Source of the DNA: Stictocephala bisonia
Lineage: Eukaryota; Arthropoda; Insecta; Hemiptera; Membracidae
DNA length: 64,000 nucleotides
Assembly: GCA_035578905.1 (NCBI GenBank)
Contig: JAQJVL010000030.1
Span: forward strand, 2,757,801 to 2,821,800
Direction: 5' to 3'
The first letter of the stretch is position 1, and each line of letters opens with the position of its first letter. This document shows, piece after piece, positions 35,156 through 45,775 of this stretch. Under the pieces are notes generated by a model. It was given only the letters and a program-made list of their open reading frames with translations, was not told where the DNA came from and searched no databases. Made by a program: the position numbers and the translations under genes.

Positions 35156-36441
35156 CAGTACGGTCGCGGTGATCAGAATATTAGTTTGCAAGGCCTGTTC
35201 AGACTATCACAGGGTGTCCAGCAACAGGGAAAATAGGGAAAACCTGGAAAAGTCAGGGAATTTGAAATAAAACCTAACAAGAACACCAGTGAGTTGTGAT
35301 TTGTAGTAGTCGCTATATACTTGGGTGCGCTACAAAAATATCCTTTACTTTGTTCATTACTTAATGTTAAGTTTACATGCCATTTAATATTCTAAATTAT
35401 GAAAAAGCTACGTAATTGCTTTGCTTATGCTTGTTCGATCTCATGCAACTAGTTTAATATCGCTAAAAGTTTAAAACTTACTGAAATAATTGTCTGGTTA
35501 GTACTTGTTAAATAGGTCATAGACCTAATATTTATGCTGGTTTTGGGGAAATTATAATACAGCGCAGTTTTTCAAGGCATTGAAAATTGTCATAATTTAA
35601 CAATAGAATAAAAGGTATGTTTGTTTTTTACTCAAGGCTAATTATAAATATTTTTTAATCCTACCTCTACTTCTATAAAATAGTTTCAAAAAAACTTATT
35701 GTAGGTAATAGTTTTGAATTTAATTATTACGGCTATCAATAAAAATATGTGTTTGAAATATTTGATATTTCGGTAATTACTAATTGTAATTGACTGTAAA
35801 TAACATAATGTATGTACATGATAGTACATAATATTACTGTTAGGTTAAATAGACGTGTATGTAACTATGTCAATTTGGGGACAGGGAAATTTAATATGAA
35901 ATCATGGATCGGTCAGGGAAAAGTCAGGGAATTTGTTTAAGGAGGTTTACTGGACACCCTGCATCAAGGTTTGAAAAAGCAACGCTAATTATTCCATAAA
36001 ATTACCATTTGATTAAATGATAAACTGAACTGTAATATTTTATAAACTAAATCGTGAGCTAGACAAGTTTAGTCATGAAAAATCTAACTATTTACTTACG
36101 TACTCGTTAAAATTTCTGAGTTCACTTATTAGAAAACGTTTATAACGTTTTTAATTGTTTACATACAACAAGTAAAAATCAAACAGTTTAAATTAGTTAA
36201 ATTTTACCTTGTTATTAAAGTAACCTGTAATTTTAAAGTTGTGTATTTACGTTTATCTGACATTCTGATGAGTAATTGAACGCCACGTATAGAACAACAG
36301 TACTGTCAGTGTTAATATTCGTATCCAAAACTAACAAGTCCAGACATATAACGAAAACAGCTGTTTGCAGGTGGCTGGGAGGGTCGTTCGGATTACCGCG
36401 TGATTCGGACTATCGTGATTCGGATTACCGCGACCGTACTG
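35156..36441. mobile_element. Pogo/Tigger-like DNA transposon remnant, interrupted by a hAT-like element
   Basis: TA flanks both ends (35154-35155, 36442-36443). The left end cagtacggtcgcggt(g)atc matches the reverse complement of the right end (36419-36441), cagtacggtcgcggtaatc. Reading inward, the right end repeats the word (g)cg(gt)aatccgaa three times, as Tigger-type ends do. The total is 1286 bp, but about 750 bp belong to the nested element, leaving about 530 bp without coding sequence. It is probably a non-autonomous copy. Confidence 0.75.
35211..35962. mobile_element. hAT-like non-autonomous element nested in the Tigger-like copy
   Basis: It starts cagggtgtccag and ends ctggacaccctg, perfect 12-bp inverted ends. 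The left end continues with aacagggaaaatagggaaaa, cctggaaaagtcagggaatt. The right part carries the same gtcagggaattt word before the end. This terminal layout is familiar from short hAT elements of many animals. The flanking octamers (gactatca, catcaagg) do not match, so the target duplication has decayed or one end has shifted. The interior is AT-rich with no transposase. Confidence 0.7.
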
Positions 36442-36443
36442 TA

Positions 36444-36679
36444 GTTGCTAAAATGCTCCTAATTGAGTGATAGGTATAGATGAATACTCCTTGTATGCAT
36501 TGAGTGTTGAGGTAGTGACAATTTCAAAACATATATTCTTATACATAAGTTAACGGTGTTTTGGGTTTGACCGACGACCGTGTCGATTACCTTTGTCCAG
36601 TACATACATCAATTAATGGCGTTTTGGACTGTTTACATAAGTCCTTTTTTTTTAGAATCCAAAACGTCGGTAATTTATG
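36444..36679. other. Spacer between two transposons
   Basis: AT-rich; nothing recognised. The frame at 36276-36470 is a read-through of the Tigger-like end. Confidence 0.5.
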
Positions 36680-36687
36680 TTTAGTAA

Positions 36688-37507
36688 TTTTATAGAACAG
36701 GGGCCATGTCGATTTTTCGGGTGAACATTTTTTTAATAGTAGATACATAGCTAAGAAATAAGAATATATGGTCGTTGTTTTTCAGCGGAATAGCCGGAAA
36801 AATTACGAAACTGAGGGAAAACGGAAAATATATTTTTTTTTACGTAAATATAGTGATGTGGGAATTTTCCCGCAGGGTGCGAGTATCAAGAGGGGTTTAC
36901 GATCGAAAAATCGTTTTAAGCACTTTAACACCACTTAAGAACGTAAACTCACTGAAATGTGCCGATTTCAGTGAGTTTACGTTCTGTTAGGATTTGGCTA
37001 GGTTGAGTATTGATAGGTTAGGCTTTCTTAGGTTATGTTGGGTTTGTATAGGTTAAGTTTGTTTAGGTAGTTATGTTTGTTCAGGTTATTTGGTTAAAAC
37101 CCTTCAAAGTTCATAGGTTTACCTAACCTAACCAAACCTAACAACCTAAACAGACTTAACTTACACTAACCAAATCTAACATAACCTAACCAAACCTAGC
37201 CCTATCCTAATAGAACGTAACCATACTGAAATCAGCACATTTCCGACGCTAACGTGCTTGATTAATAATGGTTCAGTTGTAAAAACCTTGTGATATTCGT
37301 TATCAGGGGGGAAATTCCGCATAATTTGAGCACCGCATCGCTATATTTATGAAAACAAATATTTTTTCGTTGTTCCTCAGTTTCGTAATTGTTCGGCTTT
37401 ACCGCTGAAAAAACACTATCGTATTCTTGTTTCTTAGCTATTTATCTACTACGAAAAACATTTTCAGCTAGCAAATCGAGTAGGCCCCCTGTTCTATATA
37501 AATACCT
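36688..37507. mobile_element. 820-bp fold-back element
   Basis: The two outer arms, each about 200-250 bp, are inverted copies with indels. tagaacaggggcc at 36693 pairs with its complement near 37490. agtagata(c/a)atagctaagaaa, ttcagcgg(aa/ta)agccg and aattacgaaactgagg pair likewise. The direct octamer tttagtaa occurs at 36680-36687 and 37508-37515, a possible target duplication. The centre is a second inverted region built of ggttaggtt/aacctaacc-type words (36985-37210) and a perfect 21-bp hairpin. No coding sequence; the frame at 36775-36990 is incidental. Confidence 0.78.
36938..36985. other. Perfect 21-bp stem hairpin
   Basis: agaacgtaaactcactgaaat (36938-36958) is followed by a 6-base loop and its exact reverse complement (36965-36985). 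A degenerate copy of one arm is at about 37212-37232 (agaacgtaaccatactgaaat). It lies inside the 820-bp fold-back element. Confidence 0.93.
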
Positions 37508-37515
37508 TTTAGTAA

Positions 37516-38020
37516 CTTGTAAATAAGAAATTAACTGTTAACTTTTATATAATGTAAATGATCTTGATAAGGCTTTACAGGAATGCTGTTATAACTGAGT
37601 GATTATATGAAGATAAATATGTGTATGATAAATATTATATACTTCGTAATTTTTGCCTGGCACAAAATATGACCATGGAATTAGATGATACCAAAATATC
37701 TAGTGACTAAGGAGAGCAACAAGGAAATGAGAATTGTAAGTTTATAGTGCCTAGAGCGGGTCTAATTCCATATATAATGCAGCCCGAGTCGTTGTATTGA
37801 CTTTTAATGAGCCCTTAATATCGACCGACAACAAATAATTCACATGTCTCTCTCTCTCTCTTGGAACGCGAATTAAACTTGCAACATTAATTTGCAACCA
37901 AGAGATATCTCGAGGCGGCCTCACTAATTATTCAGGCCTCGCTACATAATAGTTGTCTGTCTTACAGTATTCATCTGCCGGCAGAGTTATACATAAATCA
38001 TGCTGTACTCAGCAACGCTG
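37516..38020. other. Spacer with a CT microsatellite; 37760-37990 possible conserved element
   Basis: (TC)n of about 8 repeats at 37844-37861. The flanking stretch (37760-37990) is non-repetitive, with gagatatctcgaggcggcct, ctaattattcagg and aattaaacttgcaac words suggesting a regulatory element, by composition only. Confidence 0.35.
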
Positions 38021-40325
38021 GTTCTTTGTTCCGGTACCAACTGATAGTCTATAGTTCACTGTATACTATGTTGTGCATTAAGTGAACTGCTCCTTTGTTC
38101 CGGCACCAACTGATAGTCTATAGTTCACTGTATACTATGTTGTGCATTAAGTGAACTGCTCCTTTGTTCCGGCACCAACTGATAGTCTATAGTTCACTGC
38201 GTACTGTGTTGTGCATTAAGTGAACTGCTCCTTTTTTCCGGTACCAACTGATAGTCTATAGTTCACTGTATACTGTGTTGTGCATTAAGTGAACTGCTCC
38301 TTTGTTCCGGCACCAACTGATAGTCTATAGTTCACTGTATACTATGTTGTGCATTAAGTGAACTGCTCCTTTGTTCCGGTACCAACTGATAGTCTATAGT
38401 TCACTGTATACTGTGTTGTGCATTAAGTGAACTGCTCCTTTGTTCCGGCCTCAACTGATAATCTATAGTTCACTGTATACTATGTTGTGCATTAAGTGAA
38501 CTGCTCCTTTGTTCCGGCACCAACTGATAGTCTATAGTTCACTGTGTACTGTGTTGTGCATTAAGTGAACTGCTCCTTCGTTCCGGTACCAACTGATAGT
38601 CTATAGTTCACTGTGTACTGTGTTGTGCATTAAGTGAACTGCTCCTTTGTTCCGGTACCAACTGATAGTCTATAGTTCACTGTATACTATGTTGTGCATT
38701 AAGTGAACTGCTCCTTTGTTCCGGTACCAACTGATAGTCTATAGTTCACTGTGTACTGTGTTGTGCATTAAGTGAACTGCTCCTTTGTTCCGGCACCAAC
38801 TGATAGTCTATAGTTCACTGTATACTGTGTTGTGCATTAAGTGAACTGCTCCTTTGTTCCGGCACCAACTGATAGTCTATAGTTCACTGTATACTGTGTT
38901 GTGCATTAAGTGAACTGCTCCTTTGTTCCGGCACCAACTGATAGTCTATAGTTCACTGTATACTGTGTTGTGCATTAAGTGAACTGCTCCTTTGTTCTGG
39001 TACCAACTGATAGTCTATAGTTCACTGTATACTGTGTTGTGCATTAAGTGAACTGCTCCTTTGTTCCGGCACCAACTGATAGTCTATAGTTCACTGTATA
39101 CTGTGTTGTGCATTAAGTGAACTGCTCCTCTGTTCCGGCACCAACTGATAGTCTATAGTTCACTGTATACTGTGTTGTGCATTAAGTGAACTGCTCCTTT
39201 GTTCCGGCACCAACTGATAGTCTATAGTTCATTGTATACTGTGTTGTGCATTAAGTGAACTGCTCCTTTGTTCCGGCACCAACTGTTAGTCTATAGTTCA
39301 CTGTGTACTGTGTTGTGTATTAAGTGAACTGCTCCTTTGTTCAGGCACCAACTGATAGTCTATAGTTCACTGTATACTGTGTTGTGCATTAAGTGAACTG
39401 CTCCTTTGTTCCGGCACCAACTGATAGTCTATAGTTCACTGTATACTGTGTTGTGCATTAAGTGAACTGCTCCTTTGTTCTGGTACCAACTGATAGTCTA
39501 TAGTTCACTGTATACTGTGTTGTGCATTAAGTGAACTGCTCCTTTGTTCCGGTACCAACTGAGAGTCTATAGTTCACTGTGTACTGTGTTGTGCATTAAG
39601 TGAACTGCTCCTTTGTTCCGGCACCAACTGATAGTCTATAGTTCACTGTGTACTGTGTTGTGCATTAAGTGAACTGCTCCTTTGTTCTGGCACCAACTGA
39701 TAGTGTATAGTTCACTGTATACTGTGTTGTGCATTAAGTGAACTGCTCCTTTGTTCCGGCACCAACTGATAGTCTATAGTTCACTGTATACTGTGTTGTG
39801 CATTAAGTGAACTGCTCCTTTGTTTCGGTACCAACTGATAGTCTATAGTTTACTGTGTACTGTGTTGTGCATTAAGTGAACTGCTCCTTTGTTCCGGTAC
39901 CAACTGATAGTCTATAGTTCACTGTATACTATGTTGTGCATTAAGTGAACTGCTCATTTGTTCCGGCACCAACTGATAGTCTATAGTTCCCTGTATACTG
40001 TGTGGTGCATTAAGTGAACTGCTCCTTCGTTCCGGTACTAACTGATAGTCTATAGTTCACTGTATACTGTGTTGTGCATTAAGTGAACTGCTCATTTTTT
40101 CCGGTACCAACTGATAGTCTATAGTTCACTGTATACTATGTTGTTCATTAAGTGAACTGCTCCTTTGTTCCGGCACCAACTGATAGTCTATAGTTCACTG
40201 TGTTGTGCATTAAGTGAACTGCTCCTTTGTTCCGGTACCAACTGATAGTCTATAGTTCACTGTGTACTGTGTTGTGCATTAAGTGAACTGCTCTTTTGTT
40301 CCGGCCTCAACTGATAGTCTATAGT
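38021..40325. repeat. 69-bp tandem array, about 33 copies
   Basis: ctgatagtctatagttcact starts at 38041, 38110, 38179 and so on at 69-bp steps to about 40310, with one 9-10 bp-shorter unit near 40195. Units are very similar, varying mainly at ccgg(t/c)accaac, gt(a/g)tact(a/g)tg and single bases. Each unit contains agttcact and, 20 bases on, agtgaact, so every unit can form an 8-bp stem. Both edges are sharp. This is the most homogeneous array of the window, implying recent expansion or ongoing conversion. Confidence 0.97.
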
Positions 40326-41570
40326 TTTTTATTTCCAAAATTAATAATTTTTGAATAGCGAAAGTTTAATTTTAAGAAATCAGTTATCTAGCTATATCTT
40401 GTAATCCCACTAATTTACGATTGTATCAGCAATTTACTGCAGTGATTTACCAAACCCGCTAAAATTCGAGGACTATGCTACTCCATTAAATTTGGTAAGA
40501 AATTGTGACTTGGTGTAGAAATAAATCTATTGCTCAAATTATTTACCTTATAGATTTCTTAACAAAAAGAGCATATTTTTAATGAAGCGGGCTTGTTTTC
40601 GTTGCGATTACATTATAAGGACTGTTTAAAATACAATTTACTTTCTTTATAGATTATTGGAACGCCGATCTTCGAAGTGTCGATAAATATAGATTACGAA
40701 TAGTTACTGCAGGTGAATGTAGTCTGGTGTACTCACGAAAGGTGACTCCTCCTTAGAAAGGACACAAGTAACACATTAACAAAAGGACAAGCAAGGTCTA
40801 TGATTGAATTTTTGTTATCATTTTTAAACTCTGATTTCATTAAAATGTTTTGTACAGCTTATTTTAAATTATATTATGAAGATAATTAAACTATGTTGAC
40901 TTGGTTAATGCAATTCGCACACTGTCACTTTTAGCGAGTGAACGAGATATCGAGTTTTTCATTCCGTCATTGAGATGATATTAGCAAATCATTTAACGGA
41001 ATTTCTATTCGGGTTTTTTTGTATTCTATTATATCTTCACAACTAGTTGAATTTAATATTTTCCGTATTATGAATGGTCATCAAATAGAAACACTTCAAA
41101 TCTTGAGATGCGGTCAAAGACATTCCGTTCTGCGCCAGTAATAATTAATGTACGTTTCACGTTTAGTTTCCAATACAGGTTTACTACTAATTTTACAAAC
41201 ATTTCTAAATCTGCAACGTCATAATTATTAATTATTCTCTCGGCACAAGGCTAAAGTGATATTCTGTTATCACCTTCGTCCAGTTTAAATAAAATTGTCT
41301 ATCTTGTTTATCACGTTCTTAAACTATCAATACAAATCTGAATAACAATTAAAAATAAAATGAACCCAAAGAAACTTGTATAAAAAACTCTAAGCTCCTT
41401 TGCGAATCTATGCTGATAAATTATTATCCGTCGTTAAGGCAATTTAGAATAGAATAAAATAGAAACACGTATCTAGCACATTACAATTCAATTTAAAGAT
41501 ACATAACAATAAAAAGCTGTTGTTTTTAGTATTTAGTATACAATAGTATTTAGTAGTATTTAGTATACAA
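40326..41570. other. AT-rich spacer
   Basis: No gene or transposon ends seen. A short direct repeat built of tagtatttagta and tatacaatag lies at 41527-41573, next to the SINE-like copy. Confidence 0.5.
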
Positions 41571-41574
41571 TAGT

Positions 41575-42015
41575 GATGTCGGCACTGGTGGTTCAGTGCT
41601 GTAACCCAGATACTTGGGGACAAAGTGTATGGGAGATTGTAGGCGATAGGTTCTATGCTCGGTCCTCTTAATACCGACACGGTGTCCGCTCAATGGTCTC
41701 CATCAACGTGGACACAACTAGAGAAGTCTGGGGTGTCCATGTTGGATGGTAGTCAAGGTTCAGATGTTGTGTAGGTAAGAGAACTGAGTTTCAGACTTTT
41801 CAATTAGCTGAAATCAGACCAACACTACGTGGTTCGGATTCTACGTAAAGCTGTAGGTCCCTTAGTTGCCATGACTATTGGGCTATTACTAAACTGTCCT
41901 TTCTGAGCTAAGTCGAACTCAGATAGTAACAATGACAACACTAGTTTAACTACACTCATTCACTCCTCATATTCGCCCATGTCTCTACGATTGACGTCTT
42001 AGAGATGAATAATGA
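41575..42015 (+). mobile_element. Interspersed repeat, probable tRNA-derived SINE (family S2, longer copy)
   Basis: Collinear with 28185-28556 from 41635 onward. The 5' part has a box A-like TGGTTCAGTGC (41589-41599) and a box B-like GGTTCTATGCT (41649-41659), about 50 bp apart. The body is about 350 bp, and the 3' end gatgaataatgaatac resembles a short-repeat tail. Box B deviates from the consensus GGTTCRANNCC at three positions, so pol III origin is likely rather than certain. The minus-strand frame 41444-41680 is incidental. Confidence 0.6.
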
Positions 42016-43174
42016 ATACATGCTTGTTTATTATACATCAAAACATAATATAAATCTAAAAATAAATACATAGCTAACTATATAGTAAATGTAGCATACA
42101 ATATTTTTCATAAAATAAGAGAGGGTCTCTATATTTAGTCCTGATAGAGGTTTCATTCTATTAAAATTTAACATGAACAAAAGTGCACATGCGAATGGCT
42201 TGTGAAGAGTAACTATCAGAGAATTGCTTTTCCCATTATGTGTATAATTTGTTGGAAAACATAATTTGTTTTATTCATTAATCAAATGTTTAAAACTTTA
42301 CATATATTAATAATGCCTTATTGTTATTATTTGAAAGTAAAATACATGTATGAAGAGAAGTAATACACAAAATAAAATGAAAATTGTTCCTAATTGGTTC
42401 TATTCTAACAATTATCATACAGTTCTGTTTTAAACTTAAAAATTTTTAAACTAGTTGATTTTTCTGTCACGTACAAGTTTTGTAAAATTATAATTCTTTT
42501 ATGGCGTCTCTAGGTTGACTTAAGTCTCTTCTTGAAATGTTGCACATAATTAAGATCCGGATTGCAGTGCATTAATACATATACTGTATAATAATGATTA
42601 TGTATGTTTCATTATTTAGAAGTAAAATATTCGAAAGATTATGCAAGACCAAAATTCAGATAATATTTATTAATACACGTTTTTAAAATGCCACAAAGAA
42701 TATTTTTACAAATACAAGTTTGTTGCTTATTTATATATAAATTCTCTATTTAATGCACCTAATTTTTTTTACTGTTATTGTTTTATTTAGGAAAATATAT
42801 TTTTAAGTCAGTTCTAATTTCTTTATGTTGTACATATGATTACTTTATAACGTGGTGAAGATTTAGCAATCTAAAATGACGCCAAAAAATAAAACTTGGC
42901 GTGGACCAAAAGTTTTAACATTGACTTCACTTTATTTCTTAATGAAATTATATTTATCATGAATATTCGTACTACAAGTTAAACTAGAAAGATAACCATT
43001 ATTGGTCTTTCTGGAAAAGTGAAATCCTAATAGCGGCACGCTATTCAAATTTTAATTTTGTCGACTTGTTTTCTTCTTATTTTATGAAATAATATTAGGT
43101 AATCTGTACTGTTTCATGAGCTGACAATTCCTCTATTCACATATACCTAAACTAGTCACTAGATGTGTAAATTG
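42016..43174. other. AT-rich spacer
   Basis: Very AT-rich; no gene, repeat array or transposon end recognised. Confidence 0.55.
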
Positions 43175-43175
43175 T

Positions 43176-43344
43176 TTTTCACTACACTACTATGAGTTCA
43201 GCTGTTTTCGTTATATGTTTACAACCTGCGAAACATCATATTTTCAACAGCTGTCTATTGTTTACTACCGAAAGTAACGTTGTTTACAACCGAAAATTTT
43301 CCACAGTAAACAACACCTGTTTTTATTCCGTAGTGTAGTGAAAA
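43176..43344. mobile_element. Small MITE-like element
   Basis: ttttcactacactac (43176-43190) is the exact reverse complement of gtagtgtagtgaaaa (43330-43344), and the following bases show weaker inverted similarity (cagctgtttt against acaggtg). Length is 169 bp. I see no clear target duplication, so the outer boundary may be a few bases off. Confidence 0.55.
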
Positions 43345-43849
43345 GTATCGTTCAAAACTCAAAAAGTATCGTTCTCGACCATTCGAAGTGCTCGACAAGT
43401 CTCGCACTTCAAACATATGGTCTCGAACATGCAAAACCCCACTTTCCACTCTTGTTATGAAATATACTAATTTTGTGTACCGATGTTTTTTTTTAATTTT
43501 ATTATTTTTGTTTACAGGTGAGTACAGAAAAAAGCTTCACGTATAACCTGTCTATCTGCTTCTGTAAGTCTTTATCCCGTAGTGCCTGTTTTATTGATTA
43601 GCTGTAAATAATAATAATTTGTATTAAAATTCTGAAAATTAAATCGTATAAAAATTAAGGTGGTATTCAATTATTATCAGTTTGGGTCAGTGATGTTAGT
43701 TTGAAATAAGGTCAGTCCATAATTTAACGGACATTTCCATCGTTTTGATATTTATGATTATATGAATAGTATATTTATTAAGTTAGTAAAGAATTACATA
43801 GTTATAAAACGTGAAAAAAATTATATGTAACTAAACACTGTGTTACGGC
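43345..43849. other. AT-rich spacer
   Basis: The minus-strand frame 43255-43449 overlaps the MITE and shows no domain. Nothing else recognised. Confidence 0.5.
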
Positions 43850-44175
43850 TGGACTGCGCACTTCAATCGCGTCATGTTTTAGATAGTAGAAAATCGTTTT
43901 AAAATGTAGACGTTTTGTTTACTTGTAATATACCATCGGCTGTTGTCGGGAACTGTAAATTGTTTGCAAAATGGGATTTTATCCGCGGACGGCGAAATTG
44001 CTTCGTTAGCGAATACAATTGCGCGTTCTGAAATCGAGATGCCGAGGTTGGGCGAGCCCGATATGATTTATTGATATTGCGCGTATTTTATTTTACATAC
44101 AACTTTTAACGTTCGGAAACAATGAATCGTCGTTCATAAATATTGCCCGTGTAGGAAACTGACATCGGAGTTTAA
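43850..44175. other. Non-repetitive island, candidate conserved non-coding element
   Basis: Less AT-rich, with tccgcggacggcgaaattgc, gcgttctgaaatcgag, gatttattgatattgcgcg and ataaatattgcccg words. Flanked on both sides by A/T tracts. Regulatory role inferred only. Confidence 0.25.
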
Positions 44176-45489
44176 ATTAGCTAACTTCACTCTTTCACGT
44201 TACAGTTACTTCACTAGCTTGTATTTTAATCAAAACATTTTTTATTTCAATACGTAGAAAATCATAACGTAAAATTAAAAGAAAATATTTTATATTTGGC
44301 CAATTTATTTCACATGTAAAATGTTTTTGGAAAAACTAATAAATTCGACAGTTACAATTGAATGGTGTAATGTTGCGGAAGAAAAACCGTCGGGCTTATT
44401 CAATGATCAAAGCATATTTTCCTCCCATTTTCTTCATATTCTTCTAGTGCTCGCTCTTCATCATTGTCCACCTTCCCTTCTTCTCCTTCTCCTCCTCCTT
44501 TTCGTCTTCTTCTTCTTCTTCTTAAAATTCTCTCACTCCAATCCGCCTTCTTCTATAAAGTCATCATAGTTGTATTTTTTCTAAAATGAAAGTTCAAACT
44601 GCTGTTTTTTTCGTCGTATTAAAATATCCAAATAAGGTTTTCCCATGCATATCCTTCTTATTTTGTTAAATATTCTAATTTTATCAACCCTAGATTTATT
44701 TTCTCTACCTTTTTATCGTCCATTTTCACTTCTACAAGTCAATGTCGATTGTGCCATCGTTTTTGTGCGCCTTTCCTTGTACTTTTGTCTTCTATCACAA
44801 ACCCCTATTTAGTGGTGCACTAGTTTTACCGTTCAGCCCATATTCTAGGATTTATTTATCAACTTAGTTTAGCATTTCACCCCTAGAATGCATGTGTTTG
44901 AAGAATTCTCATTGTTTTAACTCAACTGAATTTGTTCTAACTTGTTTTCTTTTAATTGTTTTTCCTTTTTTCGAATATATTGTTATTTAAATATTTTTTT
45001 TTTTATTTCGTATGTATGGCTATCAGATATTTGACGATTTGTTAGCTTCAAACGTCTATAATCGTAGAGATTAATATCCAGATTTCATTGCGCTCTTCGA
45101 CACAAAATATTAGATAATAGGCCTAAGGAATTAACTTTTTCGGTGTAGGGTCTGGTGTGTTTTAATTTTCTAGGTTCGACAGGTATTGAAGTTGAAGTTG
45201 CGCCCATTCCGTGTTAAACTGACAATATTATAAAAATAGTCCTGGATGCAACATGTTGCAGATCTATTTTACCTGTTAAAATTGTACATTTTAATTTAAT
45301 TGTAATTTAATTAATTTGTGATTAGTTTTATTGAAAGAGTATTCAGTCACTTTAGTTTTTGATATGTTTTATATAATTTATTATTAGGTCGCGTCAAATA
45401 AATGCTATGTCAATTAATTTGTAGCATACGAGTTTTATTCTATGACTAAAGTTTATTCCAATTATTGTTTATTTATTTATATGATTTTA
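44176..45489. other. AT-rich spacer with a CTT/CCT low-complexity tract
   Basis: The pyrimidine-rich tract at 44440-44530 reads as leucine and phenylalanine in the + frame 44321-44569, which is not a gene. The rest is AT-rich without recognised features. Confidence 0.6.
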
Positions 45490-45775
45490 TTATTTGCAGG
45501 TCAGCCTGCGGTATTAATTAATAATGCAGTAATTTAACACTTTAAAACGTTTACTTTGGCGGTTCCGGCTGGTTTGCAATTAGATGACCAATTGAGGACA
45601 CCAAAACAAACCCCCTATTTGTTTTCCATCAATGTGTCGGAATAAAGGAATGGGCGGCAAAGTATTAGTTTTTAATTTATGTATTGCTGGAGTCTTTGTG
45701 TAACCAAATCGATCGCACGCCAACTTTTTGTTCAGGGCCTTCGTTTTGTATGCGTTCCCACCTTCAGTATTGAAT
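45490..45775. other. Non-repetitive island, candidate conserved non-coding element
   Basis: Contains attaattaataatgcagtaa, ggcggttccggctggtttgc, aattagatgaccaattgagg and a tcaatgtgtcgg stretch in otherwise AT-rich DNA. The clustered TAATTA cores suggest homeodomain binding. Inference from composition. Confidence 0.27.

Noticed and set aside
38021..40325. CRISPR-like or integron-like repeat-spacer structure because each 69-bp unit has a conserved dyad
   Set aside because: The whole 69 bp is conserved between units, so there are no variable spacers; it is a plain satellite.
44321..44569. A small membrane protein with a leucine/phenylalanine tail
   Set aside because: The hydrophobic run is the translation of a CTT/CCT low-complexity tract.
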